Source of the DNA: an uncultured Bacteroidaceae bacterium
GTDB lineage: Bacteria > Bacteroidota > Bacteroidia > Bacteroidales > Bacteroidaceae
Assembly (NCBI GenBank): GCA_905233285.1
Contig: CAJODY010000001.1
Span: forward strand, 62,001-126,000
Reading direction: 5' to 3'
DNA length: 64,000 nt
Shown here: in pieces, positions 1 through 7,308 of the stretch
Layout: each line of letters begins with the position of its first letter
Position numbering within the stretch: position 1 is the first letter of the stretch
Notes under the pieces: model-generated
What the model was told of the DNA's origin: nothing
The model's input: the letters and a program-made list of their open reading frames with translations, nothing else
Databases searched by the model: none
Made by a program: the position numbers and the translations under genes

Positions 1-1384
1 CGTAGAACTCGTTGGGATCCAACGTACGTGAGCTGTTGATGGCATACGAATAGGGGTTGATATCGAAATCACGTCCTACGGCACCACTGACTACGTCGAC
101 GCTCTGGTTCGATGTACCAGGAGCTTCCTGCTTACGATAGCTGGTGTTACCAATCAGGTTCAGCGAAACTCTCTTGTTCAGATTGTAGTTAGCATTGATG
201 TTGGCGGTATAGCGTTCCACCTTACCACGCTCACTCCAACCTGGGTCGTTCATGATGGAGAACGAGGTATAATACTGTGCCTTGTCAGTACCCGAACTCA
301 TAGAAATAGAGTGGTTATGCTGAATAGCGTTCGAGAACAACTCCTCAAACCAGTTGGTATTACGCATTTCTGCCAGACGCAGGTAGTCGTACATAGCTTC
401 CTGAGTGTTGGCCAACTTAAAGTCACCTGTAGAAGCGTCATACTCGTTCATCAAGTGATACATCTTACCAAAGACACCACTGGAGCTGGCACGATAGCTG
501 CTCATGAACGACAGGAAACCGTTATTCTGCATCTCGCGATAGACAGACATCTGTTCCTGAGAGTTCATAATATTGAATTGTGAGTAGCTGGGGCGCAGAC
601 GCATCGTATACTCACCGGTATAGCTGATTTTTGACGTACCAGACTTACCACGTTTGGTGGTAACGACAATCACACCAGCCATAGCACGAGCACCGTAAAT
701 TGATGTTGCACTACCGTCTTTCAGAATCTGGAATGATTCAATATCGTCAGCGTTCAAGCCGGCAATGGCGCTCGAAATCAGCGTTGCAGCATCACCCGAC
801 GACAACTGATCGGCGTCAACTTCTGTCACATCTTCCATGATAACGCCATCCACCACCCATAGGGGCTTCGAGCTACCATAGATGGACGTAGCACCACGTA
901 CACGGATCTTCGGTGCAGTACCAAAAGTTCCTGACACATTCTGAACCGACACACCAGCAGCACGGCCTTCCAGTGAGCGGGAGATATCGGCAACACCATC
1001 AAGCTTGGCTTTCTCAGCATCCACCTTCGTGGTAGCACCGGTAAACAAGCGCTTGTCCTGCTTCATCATACCTACAGCGACAACTTCGCCAAGGGTCTGA
1101 GCATCAGGCTGCAGCGTAATCGTCATGCCATCTTTGGCCTTTACTGTCTGCGTGGTCATACCCACATAGCTTATCACAAGCTTCTTTCCTGCAGGTACGT
1201 TAATGGTGAAATGGCCGTCCAAGTCGGTTTTTGTGCCTTGCTTGGTTCCCTGAATCATCACAGTAGCCCCAATACATGGTTCTCCATTGTCTTCAAAAAC
1301 AGTACCTGTAATCTTGTTCTGTGCAAAAGCCAGTCCCATAGAAAGGACCAGACCGAACAAAATCAGCGTAATCTTTTTTCTCAT
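1..1384 (-). CDS. SusC/RagA-family TonB-linked outer-membrane receptor, N-terminal part
   Basis: The frame is open on the minus strand from an ATG at 1384 to the window edge, so the C-terminus is missing. The N-terminus is a signal peptide (MRKK, then a hydrophobic run ending in AQ). It is followed by a carboxypeptidase-regulatory-like domain (GTVFEDNGEPCIGATV, then the DLDGHF pattern) and the TonB plug, with the SusC hallmark segment around IQILKDGSATSIYGARA-type residues (here FQILKDGSATSIYGARA). SusC proteins are outer-membrane channels that import glycans or peptides with a SusD lipoprotein, powered by TonB. Any SusD partner would lie outside the window. The substrate cannot be inferred. 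Confidence 0.9.
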   Translation of the reverse strand, partial: MRKKITLILFGLVLSMGLAFAQNKITGTVFEDNGEPCIGATVMIQGTKQGTKTDLDGHFTINVPAGKKLVISYVGMTTQTVKAKDGMTITLQPDAQTLGEVVAVGMMKQDKRLFTGATTKVDAEKAKLDGVADISRSLEGRAAGVSVQNVSGTFGTAPKIRVRGATSIYGSSKPLWVVDGVIMEDVTEVDADQLSSGDAATLISSAIAGLNADDIESFQILKDGSATSIYGARAMAGVIVVTTKRGKSGTSKISYTGEYTMRLRPSYSQFNIMNSQEQMSVYREMQNNGFLSFMSSYRASSSGVFGKMYHLMNEYDASTGDFKLANTQEAMYDYLRLAEMRNTNWFEELFSNAIQHNHSISMSSGTDKAQYYTSFSIMNDPGWSERGKVERYTANINANYNLNKRVSLNLIGNTSYRKQEAPGTSNQSVDVVSGAVGRDFDINPYSYAINSSRTLDPNEFY

Positions 1385-1463
1385 ATACTAAATCTATTTT
1401 TAATGATTCACCTATTATTATATACGCGCGCATAGACGAGCGGACATACGGCAAAATAACGTG

Positions 1464-1494
1464 CAAATATACTACATATTTATGAAAACACAAA
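1464..1494 (-). promoter_or_regulatory. Bacteroidota sigma-70-type promoter for the SusC gene
   Basis: On the minus strand a -7 box TATATTTG (1471-1464) lies exactly 19 nt downstream of a -33 TTTG (1494-1491). This is the consensus arrangement for Bacteroidota primary-sigma promoters. It is about 80 nt upstream of the SusC start codon. Confidence 0.75.
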
Positions 1495-1585
1495 TAAATT
1501 TAATTAAAAACGTACATTTTTAAGCAAAAATTTAACGCTTTTGTTGTTTTTGCAACAAAAAAGCACGTTTTTAATTAAATTTATT
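1493..1585. terminator. Large nested stem-loop between the lipoprotein and SusC genes
   Basis: Arms 1493-1513 and 1565-1585 are perfect 21-bp reverse complements, AT-rich and ending in ACGT. An inner TTTTGTTG/CAACAAAA hairpin lies inside the 51-nt loop. It sits just past the stop of the lipoprotein gene, so a terminator is the simplest reading. Its left arm also abuts the -33 box of the SusC promoter. Together with that promoter it accounts for the 227-bp gap at 1385-1611. Confidence 0.6.
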
Positions 1586-1611
1586 AGCGCTTAGCTAAAA
1601 ACGCTGCGAGT

Positions 1612-2457
1612 TTATTTTACCAAGATAACCAAATACTTGCTGGTCGACCAGAACTTCGAAGGATTCTCAATGCGCAGCACATACTGTTTATTGGCATCCT
1701 GTTCCAGTTTATAGCTTGATGCGGGGTGATCAGTCAACAGTTTAGCTGAACGGGAATACAATTTAATTTCTTTGTCGACGCGGATGTCAATTTTAGTAAA
1801 GTAGTCCTGATTGAAGTTAGAACGGAGTATCTCACCATCCTCGATGATATGCTGCTCCTTCAACTCTTTCTTCGTACCAAACACGAACCATGCTGTATTC
1901 AACTGCTTATCCTGCTGAGAGATGGTCTGCGACTTCTCGTTGCTCTCCTCCTTCAGATTGCTCACGTTAGTGGACAAGTCGGAAACCTGCTCTGTCAACT
2001 CTTCAATCTGAATATTCTTGGCCTGAAGCTCAGCCTGCAAAGCCTTCAACTGAGCATCTTTCTCTTCCATCTGCTGAGTCAGAGATTCCAGCGTACGACG
2101 CAACTGGTCACCCTTCACAGAACTCTGACGCAACTGATTACGCAGCTTATTAATCAACTCACGATTCTGCTGCATAGTCTGCTTGATGAACTGCATATTC
2201 TCCTGAATACGCTCTTTGGCACTAGATCCTTCTCCCTGACGAGCAACACTGACGCGATCCTCGGCTGCATTGATGGCACGGAAGCCTTCCTCAATGTCGT
2301 TCATCGTACCAATCATGTCGTTAATCTCGTTGTCCTTCTGGGCAATAATACGATTCAAGGAGTCTGCCTGCTGAACAAGTTTCGACTCACCTTCATTTTT
2401 CTGGTTGCAAGCTGTCAATGACAGCAGAGCAACAACAAACAATAATACTTTTTTCAT
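1612..2457 (-). CDS. Coiled-coil lipoprotein, function unknown
   Basis: The start at 2457 gives 281 aa beginning MKKVLLFVVALLSLTAC, a lipoprotein signal peptide with lipobox LTAC; the longer upstream reading overlaps rsmI and looks non-coding. Residues about 20-190 are rich in Q, E, K, L and N with heptad-like spacing, suggesting a long coiled coil. The last ~90 residues look globular (an FGTKKEL stretch, then IRVDKEIKLYS). It is probably a periplasm-facing lipid-anchored protein. It is separated from rsmI by 13 nt and probably co-transcribed with it. No enzymatic motif is visible. Confidence 0.75.
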   Translation of the reverse strand: MKKVLLFVVALLSLTACNQKNEGESKLVQQADSLNRIIAQKDNEINDMIGTMNDIEEGFRAINAAEDRVSVARQGEGSSAKERIQENMQFIKQTMQQNRELINKLRNQLRQSSVKGDQLRRTLESLTQQMEEKDAQLKALQAELQAKNIQIEELTEQVSDLSTNVSNLKEESNEKSQTISQQDKQLNTAWFVFGTKKELKEQHIIEDGEILRSNFNQDYFTKIDIRVDKEIKLYSRSAKLLTDHPASSYKLEQDANKQYVLRIENPSKFWSTSKYLVILVK

Positions 2458-2470
2458 CTTCTTGTATTTT

Positions 2471-3169
2471 TTATTTATCTTTATTATTCTCTTTTTTATT
2501 TTCATTTCCAGCCAATACGATGACGAATTCTCCACGTGGCTCGTGTTCAGTAAAATGAGCGATAGCTTCTGCAAGGGAACCGCGCACACTCTCTTCATGA
2601 ATCTTCGAGATTTCACGACACACACTGACTTGTCGTTCACCTCCAAACACCTCCGCAAACTGCTGAAGGGTCTTCAATACACGATAGGGTGATTCGTAGA
2701 ACACCATCGTACGCTCTTCGTCAACCAGACTCTGTATCTTAGTCTGACGTCCCTTCTTCTGGGGCAAGAAACCTTCGAAACAAAAACGGTCGCAGGGCAA
2801 TCCGCTCGACACCAACGCAGGAACAAATGCCGTAGCACCTGGTAATGTCTGTACCTCAATGCCAGCACGTACAGCCTCCCGAACCAAGAAAAAACCCGGA
2901 TCGGAGATGCCCGGTGTACCAGCATCACTGATCAAGGCCACCGTCTGGCCTGCCTGAAGACGCTCAACAATTGAGGCACTCGTGCCATGTTCGTTGAACT
3001 TATGGTGAGACAAAAGGTGTTGCTGAATGCCGAAATGTTTCAGCAAGATGCCCGACGTACGCGTATCCTCTGCCAACACTAAATCGGCCTCCTTTAGGAT
3101 CCGAATGGCACGCAGCGTCATGTCCTCCATATTGCCCACAGGCGTGGGTACTATATACAATATGCCCAT
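2471..3169 (-). CDS. rsmI: 16S rRNA (cytidine-2'-O)-methyltransferase RsmI
   Basis: The start at 3169 (MGILYIVPTPVGNMEDMTLRA) gives 232 aa, normal for the family; a longer reading upstream is hydrophobic translation of a low-complexity repeat. Family motifs are the N-terminal PTPVGN, the AEDTR motif, ISDAGTPGISDPG, and LPGATAFVPALVSSG. RsmI methylates the ribose of C1402 in 16S rRNA using S-adenosylmethionine. A -7-like TACCTTTG (3185-3178) lies only about 10 nt before the start codon, so the mRNA leader is very short or absent. Confidence 0.93.
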   Translation of the reverse strand: MGILYIVPTPVGNMEDMTLRAIRILKEADLVLAEDTRTSGILLKHFGIQQHLLSHHKFNEHGTSASIVERLQAGQTVALISDAGTPGISDPGFFLVREAVRAGIEVQTLPGATAFVPALVSSGLPCDRFCFEGFLPQKKGRQTKIQSLVDEERTMVFYESPYRVLKTLQQFAEVFGGERQVSVCREISKIHEESVRGSLAEAIAHFTEHEPRGEFVIVLAGNENKKENNKDK

Positions 3170-3192
3170 TTCGGCTGCAAAGGTAAGAAAAA

Positions 3193-3222
3193 AAATGAGA
3201 AATGAGAAATGAGAAATGAGAA
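3193..3222. repeat. 7-bp tandem repeat (AAATGAG)n
   Basis: About four head-to-tail copies of AAATGAG lie between the divergent rsmI and tdk genes, followed by related AAATG-rich sequence to about 3247. This is the kind of simple repeat that can vary in copy number between strains. There is no evidence for a function. Confidence 0.7.
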
Positions 3223-3302
3223 ATGTAAATGAAAAAATGAAAAATGTTGATGGCGGTAGCAAATTTTTCACTTTTCATTATTCACTTTTCACTTAAATTG
3301 AT

Positions 3303-3310
3303 TATCTTTG
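3303..3310 (+). promoter_or_regulatory. -7 box of the tdk promoter
   Basis: TATCTTTG matches TAnnTTTG and is 4 nt upstream of the tdk ATG, implying an essentially leaderless transcript. No clear TTTG was found at the -33 position. Confidence 0.5.
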
Positions 3311-3314
3311 CACC

Positions 3315-3923
3315 ATGATTACTTATCCTACATCGGGCGAGGCACGTCGCCCAGGCAGAATAGAAGTGGTATGCGGTTCCATGTTCTCAGGTAAGACAGA
3401 GGAACTCATCCGCCGTTTACGCCGTGCACAGTTTGCCAAACAAAAGGTGGAAATCTTCAAACCCGCCATCGACACCCGCTATAGTGACGAGGAAGTGGTG
3501 AGTCATGACCACAATGCCATTCCCTCCACCCCACTCGACTCCTCTGCCAGCATCTTGCTATTATCCTCCGACATTGACGTAGTGGGCATTGACGAGGCTC
3601 AATTCTTCGACGAAGGACTCGTCGATGTTTGTAATCAGCTGGCTTATAGGGGAGTACGAGTTATCATCGCTGGACTCGACATGGATTTCCGAGGTATTCC
3701 CTTTGGCCCAATGCCCGCCCTGTGTGCCATAGCAGACGACGTCACGAAGGTACATGCCATCTGTGTCAAGTGTGGTTCTTTGGCTTATGTCAGCCATCGT
3801 ACTGTCAAAAACGACAAGCGTGTTCTTTTGGGAGAAACACAGGAATACGAGCCATTATGTCGCGACTGCTACCAGCGCGCCATAGAGGAAGAAAAGGAGA
3901 ATGATGAAAAAACATCCCAATAA
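3315..3923 (+). CDS. tdk: Thymidine kinase (type II, TK1-like)
   Basis: At 202 aa it has the usual length. A Walker A loop [10 protein letters not shown] is at residues ~22-31. [10 protein letters not shown] is the Walker B/catalytic-glutamate segment, and two Cys pairs (CVKC and CRDC) form the structural zinc site. The enzyme phosphorylates thymidine with ATP in the pyrimidine salvage pathway. It lies on the host side of the tRNA attachment site, so it is chromosomal rather than phage-encoded. The C-terminus is a short charged tail. Confidence 0.93.
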   Translation: MITYPTSGEARRPGRIEVVCGSMFSGKTEELIRRLRRAQFAKQKVEIFKPAIDTRYSDEEVVSHDHNAIPSTPLDSSASILLLSSDIDVVGIDEAQFFDEGLVDVCNQLAYRGVRVIIAGLDMDFRGIPFGPMPALCAIADDVTKVHAICVKCGSLAYVSHRTVKNDKRVLLGETQEYEPLCRDCYQRAIEEEKENDEKTSQ

Positions 3924-3924
3924 A

Positions 3925-3956
3925 TTTGGCTGTTTCATCAAAAAGTCGTACCTTTG
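3925..3956 (+). promoter_or_regulatory. Promoter of tRNA-Lys
   Basis: -33 TTTG at 3925-3928 and -7 TACCTTTG at 3949-3956, separated by 20 nt, about 30 nt upstream of the tRNA 5' end. Confidence 0.7.
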
Positions 3957-3989
3957 CAGCCGATTTCGATGAAATCGCCTTTAATGGCT

Positions 3990-4062
3990 GATCCGCTAGC
4001 TCAGTCGGTAGAGCACAACACTTTTAATGTTGGGGTCTTGGGTTCGAGCCCCAAGCGGGTCA
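3990..4062 (+). tRNA. tRNA-Lys (TTT anticodon); likely prophage attachment site
   Basis: A complete cloverleaf is visible: acceptor GATCCGC/GCGGGTC (one G-T pair), D-arm GCTC..GAGC, anticodon stem CAACA/TGTTG with loop CTTTTAA giving anticodon TTT, T-arm TTGGG/CCCAA with TTCGAGC loop, and discriminator A at 4062; CCA is not encoded. An integrase gene starts 220 bp downstream pointing away from the tRNA. In established phage biology this layout means integration at the tRNA 3' end. The expected duplicate of the tRNA 3' end (attR) is not in the window. Confidence 0.95.
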
Positions 4063-4082
4063 CACAAAGAAGTGAAGAAATG

Positions 4083-4110
4083 GGCATCAAGAGTGATGCC
4101 TTTCTTCTTT
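4083..4110 (+). terminator. Terminator after tRNA-Lys
   Basis: GGCATC (4083-4088) and GATGCC (4095-4100) form a 6-bp stem followed by TTTCTTCTTT. It lies 20 nt beyond the tRNA. Confidence 0.65.
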
Positions 4111-4168
4111 AAGTCAAGACAATCAATAAGTTATAGTTTCATAGACGTGCGATAACGAGTTAATTTTT

Positions 4169-4256
4169 GTGTACCACGCAAATACGCAAGGAAACGCAAT
4201 ACTGCGCACTACTACGCAAAGTTTGTGAACCAGAGTCGTACCAAACGTGTGTACCA
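4169..4256 (+). repeat. Direct repeats upstream of int, possible integrase arm-type sites
   Basis: ACGCAA followed by A/G/A/T-type ends occurs four times in the same orientation (4176, 4184, 4194, 4214). GTGTACCA occurs twice (4169 and 4249). Clusters of short direct repeats between attL and int are typical of arm-type integrase or excisionase sites. Assignment here is by position only. Confidence 0.4.
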
Positions 4257-4282
4257 TTATCGTGAAACTTAATTTATTGGAT

Positions 4283-5419
4283 ATGAAAATAGCAAAAACG
4301 AGAGTTGTCTTTGACAGACACAACACAGCGACCAAGAAGGTTGCAGCAGCAATTTACATCGAAGTATCGTATGACCGTGTTCGTAACTTCTACAACACTG
4401 GCATCAAGGTTTGTTCCAACCAGTTCAAGGATGGGAATGTCGTAAACTGCGGTCAGATGGCAGAGTACCAGGAACGCATCAACGACATTCGCAACACCAT
4501 TGAGAACTATATCAATGACAGGATGAAAGCAAAGGAAACATTCAGTCTCGACAATCTAAAGAAGTTCATGGAGAATCAGGTGTTTGGCTCAACAGATTCA
4601 TTTCTGAGATTCATGTATCAGAGAATCTTTGACCGTCCTATTGCCGAATCTACGCGCAAAGCCCATATCTCACTTTACCACACACTGAAGAACTGGGGGC
4701 ATATCAGACAATTCTCAGACGTGACAGAAGCCAATATCAAACTCTGGGATGAACTGTCTCATAAGAATGCGACAAAAGCAAAGTCTGTCTGGAACTACCA
4801 CAAAATACTCAAAATATATCTCAGAGAGGCAAAGCGTTTCGGGTACATCAGGGAGAATCCTTATGACAATATGAAGTTCAAGCGCAACGAATCGCCCGGA
4901 CACCGATTCATAACAGCGGAAGAACTTGACAAGATCAAGGCTCTCAAACTGACTGACAAAGCACTGAAAGAAGCACGTATATGCTTTCTCTTCCAGTGCT
5001 ATACCAGTCTATCCTATGCCGACATGAGACAGTTCGATTACGATTTTGTCAAAGAGGTCAACGGCAAACTCAGACTGAGAAGTTGCAGGGTTAAGACGAA
5101 TGAAATGTATAATATAACGCTTCTGAAGGCGGCTGTTGAGATTCTGGAACAATGCGACTACACTTTGCCGATACAGGATTTGCATTTCTATAATCGTAAC
5201 CTCCAGACCATCCAACTCAGGGCTGGCATAAAGACGCATCTGACATCACACGTCGCTCGACACACGTTCGCAACGTCGATTGCTCTCAGGAACAAAATGC
5301 CTATTGAGGTGCTGCAAAAGGTCATGGGGCATGAAAGCATCAGAACAACACAAATTTATGCAAAGGTGCTTCAGGAATCGGTTGATGAAGAATTTGACAG
5401 GCTCGACAATATCATATAA
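4283..5419 (+). CDS. int: Tyrosine recombinase (phage integrase)
   Basis: The start at 4283 (MKIAKTRVVFDRHNTATKK) gives 378 aa; the ATG 36 nt upstream is less likely. Residues ~1-95 form the arm-binding region of Bacteroidota integrases, ~100-195 the SAM-like core-binding domain, and ~210-378 the catalytic domain. Catalytic residues visible are H323-x-x-R326, H350 and nucleophile Y359. At the usual first-arginine position the sequence reads TSLSYAD, with Ser instead of Arg, as is known for IntDOT-type Bacteroidota recombinases. It should integrate and excise the prophage at tRNA-Lys. Confidence 0.92.
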   Translation: MKIAKTRVVFDRHNTATKKVAAAIYIEVSYDRVRNFYNTGIKVCSNQFKDGNVVNCGQMAEYQERINDIRNTIENYINDRMKAKETFSLDNLKKFMENQVFGSTDSFLRFMYQRIFDRPIAESTRKAHISLYHTLKNWGHIRQFSDVTEANIKLWDELSHKNATKAKSVWNYHKILKIYLREAKRFGYIRENPYDNMKFKRNESPGHRFITAEELDKIKALKLTDKALKEARICFLFQCYTSLSYADMRQFDYDFVKEVNGKLRLRSCRVKTNEMYNITLLKAAVEILEQCDYTLPIQDLHFYNRNLQTIQLRAGIKTHLTSHVARHTFATSIALRNKMPIEVLQKVMGHESIRTTQIYAKVLQESVDEEFDRLDNII

Positions 5420-5422
5420 GGT

Positions 5423-5454
5423 AAAAGGGGTAGGAAATGAAGCCTACCCCTTTT
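5423..5454. terminator. Bidirectional terminator between int and the leftward genes
   Basis: Perfect 12-bp arms (5423-5434 and 5443-5454) of the type AAAAGGGGTAGG/CCTACCCCTTTT have A-runs and T-runs on both sides. They separate the convergent integrase and leftward small-gene transcripts; the last codons of the 83-aa gene overlap the right arm. Confidence 0.85.
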
Positions 5455-5695
5455 TATATGGATTCTTGATTTCATTCTCTGCCAGAACCTTTGCGTAGAA
5501 GTCGTTTTCCTCTTCTAAATCTTTGATAATGCTTTTAAGCCGCTCAACTTCTTTTCGGTACGATTCCCGCTCAAAACTGGCAAAGGACGTGGGATGGCAG
5601 GTGCAACGCTCTAAATCGTTGGTGACGGCTACTGCCATACAGCCCGGTATCAGAACGCGACCGACACCTTTTATATTCTCGTAATGGCATTTCAT
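5444..5695 (-). CDS. Small phage protein with C-terminal coiled coil, unknown
   Basis: 83 aa. The N-terminal ~35 residues contain three Cys and are rich in small residues; residues ~40-75 (YRKEVERLKSIIKDLEEEN) are a strongly heptad-like helix. It overlaps the upstream gene by 4 nt (start in the stop of the 107-aa reading frame), so the two are translationally coupled. The position next to int, read leftward, fits an early lysogeny or accessory role, but no family is recognised. Its C-terminus runs into the shared terminator. Confidence 0.6.
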   Translation of the reverse strand: MKCHYENIKGVGRVLIPGCMAVAVTNDLERCTCHPTSFASFERESYRKEVERLKSIIKDLEEENDFYAKVLAENEIKNPYKKG

Positions 5696-6015
5696 TTCAA
5701 CTCACTCATTTTACTATGGAATGAGGTAACGATATTGTCATATCTGACTTTGACCTTTCTCAATTCGTTCAGCAGCTCCGCTTTTTTCTGAGCATTGCCG
5801 ACACCCATCATCACAAACTCCATGTTGTTAAAGCAGTCCTGCAACTTCAAAAGGTCAGAGTGCGCTTTCTGGAGAACGGATTTGTCTTTGTCGGTCTTCA
5901 CTTTGCCCTGATACAGACGCATAACAACCTCTTTGTAGAAATCCTTGGTTCCATCGTCAATGTCTTCACAATCGTTGACTGCATCAAGAAACTCATTGAA
6001 ACGCTCTTCCATCAT
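5692..6015 (-). CDS. Small helical phage protein, downstream part of an interrupted frame
   Basis: 107 aa from MMEERF, mostly acidic and helical, ending FHSKMSELK. The same frame stays open and protein-like well upstream of this ATG (see the neighbouring entry for 6016-6216), so this ATG may be internal to a 174-codon gene that carries a TAA at codon 8. Translation could restart here or at a non-ATG codon. No conserved domain is recognised. It precedes the 83-aa gene with a 4-nt overlap. Confidence 0.5.
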   Translation of the reverse strand: MMEERFNEFLDAVNDCEDIDDGTKDFYKEVVMRLYQGKVKTDKDKSVLQKAHSDLLKLQDCFNNMEFVMMGVGNAQKKAELLNELRKVKVRYDNIVTSFHSKMSELK

Positions 6016-6216
6016 TTCGTAGTTCTTCTCGAAACGGTGGTAGTATGTCTTACGCTCTTCATCGTATTTCTTGAACTTCTCAATGGCTGCATTTTTCTCG
6101 TCAATGACTTTTCTCAGCCTTTTTATCTCAGCAGCCTGTGTAAGTTCCAGATGCAGGTTCGGAATATAGGCTTTTACCTCTTCTTCTGTTAATTATTGAC
6201 CAAATTTTGATTCCAT
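6016..6216 (-). pseudogene. 5' part of the same gene, interrupted by an in-frame TAA
   Basis: An ATG at 6216 opens MESKFGQ, then TAA at 6195-6193, then LTEEEVKAYIPNLHLELTQ continuing in the same frame without a break into the 107-aa reading frame. The post-stop segment is charged, helical and lacks further stops, so it reads as coding sequence. Either a nonsense mutation has truncated the gene or it starts at a non-ATG codon after the TAA. A sequencing error is also possible. Confidence 0.5.
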
Positions 6217-6335
6217 AATACCTTAATTTATTAATATTCAAAAAAAAAATCATGCCATCAGCCAACGGAGGAGGAGCGAAGTAGAGAGGGTTTGCCCTAC
6301 CCACTTGATTGCTCAAGCAGTGGCCTCTCTAAGAT

Positions 6336-6548
6336 TCAGCCTGACGTGATCGTCGCTTCGTCTTCGGCAGTTAAGAGGATTAATCTCTCACTTGCTGTCT
6401 GGTTTTCAGAATTATCTCTGCCGTGCTCGCATCCAGACTTAGGTCTTACGATTTCCCATGCACTCCCACTTGGTAAATACAGGACGTGGTGTTTCGTTGC
6501 CGTCTCTTCCTGTAAGTTCGGGTATGCTATAAAAGCAAAACCCCGCAA
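6336..6548 (-). CDS. Doubtful 70-aa ORF within the structured leader
   Basis: An open frame from ATG 6548 to TGA 6336 (MRGFAFIAYPNLQEETATK...). Amino-acid composition is plausible, but the start codon lies inside the hairpin and the region has clear RNA structure. No family recognised. It is listed because it is the only frame covering this stretch. Confidence 0.25.
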   Translation of the reverse strand: MRGFAFIAYPNLQEETATKHHVLYLPSGSAWEIVRPKSGCEHGRDNSENQTASERLILLTAEDEATITSG

Positions 6549-6595
6549 AAGCGGGAAGTCTTTTGCAGGGTCTCTATATCGTAAGCCGAAGCCAT
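6527..6595 (-). CDS. Possible 22-aa leader peptide overlapping a terminator hairpin
   Basis: ATG at 6595, TAG at 6529-6527, peptide MASAYDIETLQKTSRFCGVL plus LL. The second half of the frame is the CCCGC-TTTT-GCGGG hairpin with its T-rich tail, and the stop codon follows the T-tract. This is the geometry of an attenuator leader peptide, but translation is not shown. Confidence 0.35.
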   Translation of the reverse strand: MASAYDIETLQKTSRFCGVLLL

Positions 6596-6637
6596 GATAC
6601 TCATTTTTGTTTGCATCGCTTCCCGACGATTGCGCTG

Positions 6638-6664
6638 CAAAGATAAGACAAATATCTGAATATC
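6638..6664 (-). promoter_or_regulatory. Leftward promoter with 16-bp operator
   Basis: -7 box TATCTTTG on the minus strand (6645-6638). The operator GATATTCAGATATTTG (minus strand, 6664-6649) fills the same part of the spacer as in the opposing rightward promoter. The -33 position reads CTCA rather than TTTG, so this promoter may be weaker or activator-dependent. Confidence 0.6.
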
Positions 6665-6788
6665 TGAGATTTTGTTTTGAATTATTAACTTCAGCGAAAA
6701 TGCCTATTTACTCTGTAAATAGAAAAATTTGCGGTCACATTATGTTTGCTAAACTATTCAAACAATATTGACTTTTATCTGAAATTAT

Positions 6789-6819
6789 TTTGGATATTCA
6801 GATATTTGCCCTACATTTG
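6789..6819 (+). promoter_or_regulatory. Rightward promoter of the accessory operon with 16-bp operator
   Basis: -33 TTTG (6789-6792), a 19-nt spacer, -7 TACATTTG (6812-6819): a consensus Bacteroidota promoter. The operator GATATTCAGATATTTG occupies 6793-6808, immediately after the -33 box, where a bound protein would block sigma contact. It should drive the operon beginning at 6946. The rest of the 6665-6788 gap is AT-rich and holds nothing else recognisable. Confidence 0.75.
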
Positions 6820-6945
6820 CAAGCGAAATCAAGCCTCTTAGGTGGAACTCAGAGGTCGTAATAAGAAATAATGAGGACATTGGAAGAAGTAGTAGAGTTC
6901 CACAATATACTACCGATTCCTTTGCCCTCACTTTTATTAAAAGAT

Positions 6946-7299
6946 ATGAGTAAGGTAATTATTAACGGTAGGTCTTACAACATCAAAGGCAGTTTCTCCA
7001 TCATTAACGGGCGCATCGTTATTGACGGCAAGGCAATGTCTGAGAAAGAACTTGAAGAACTGAGCCAGAACACCAAGGTTATCAACATCAGCATTGAGGG
7101 TAATCTGGAGAAACTTGACGTTGACTGCTGTGAGACAATTCATGTCAATGGTAACGTAGGTAAGATAAAGACTACCAGTGGCGATATTGATATTGACGGT
7201 GATGTAAGCGGTGACGTTCAGACCGTCAGTGGTGACATTGACTGCGGAAACATCGGTGGTGACGCATCAACAGTGAGTGGTGACATCAGACGTAAATAA
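6946..7299 (+). CDS. Small beta-repeat (polymer-forming-like) protein
   Basis: Start at 6946 (MSKVIINGRSYNIKGSFS), 117 aa; an in-frame ATG at 6871 would add 25 less convincing residues. The C-terminal half is a Gly/Asp/Ser/Val repeat with a period of about 14-17 residues (VSGDVQTVSGDIDCGNIGG...), the pattern of a right-handed beta-helix as in bactofilin- or DUF4097-like proteins. It is the first gene of the rightward operon, about 120 nt after the predicted transcription start. The role is unknown; a multimeric structural or anti-host protein is possible. Confidence 0.65.
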   Translation: MSKVIINGRSYNIKGSFSIINGRIVIDGKAMSEKELEELSQNTKVINISIEGNLEKLDVDCCETIHVNGNVGKIKTTSGDIDIDGDVSGDVQTVSGDIDCGNIGGDASTVSGDIRRK

Positions 7300-7308
7300 T
7301 TATCTACT

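Larger units (their letters stand above)
6240..6631 (-). ncRNA. Candidate structured leader or small RNA
   Basis: A promoter with -7 box at 6645-6638 fires leftward into ~400 nt without a convincing long gene. The RNA would contain a CCCGC/GCGGG hairpin followed by GTTTTGCTTTT (about 6555-6530), then a compound stem with outer arms 6283-6289/6324-6330 and an inner CTTGA-GCAA-TCAAG hairpin with a GNRA-type tetraloop. It ends near a run of nine T residues (6249-6241) before the interrupted gene. This could be a terminated small RNA, a leader controlling the two leftward genes, or both. No known RNA family is recognised. Confidence 0.35.

Noticed and set aside
3193-3247. CRISPR-like repeats
   Set aside because: The unit is 7 bp with no spacers, so this is a simple tandem repeat; no CRISPR array or cas gene is present.
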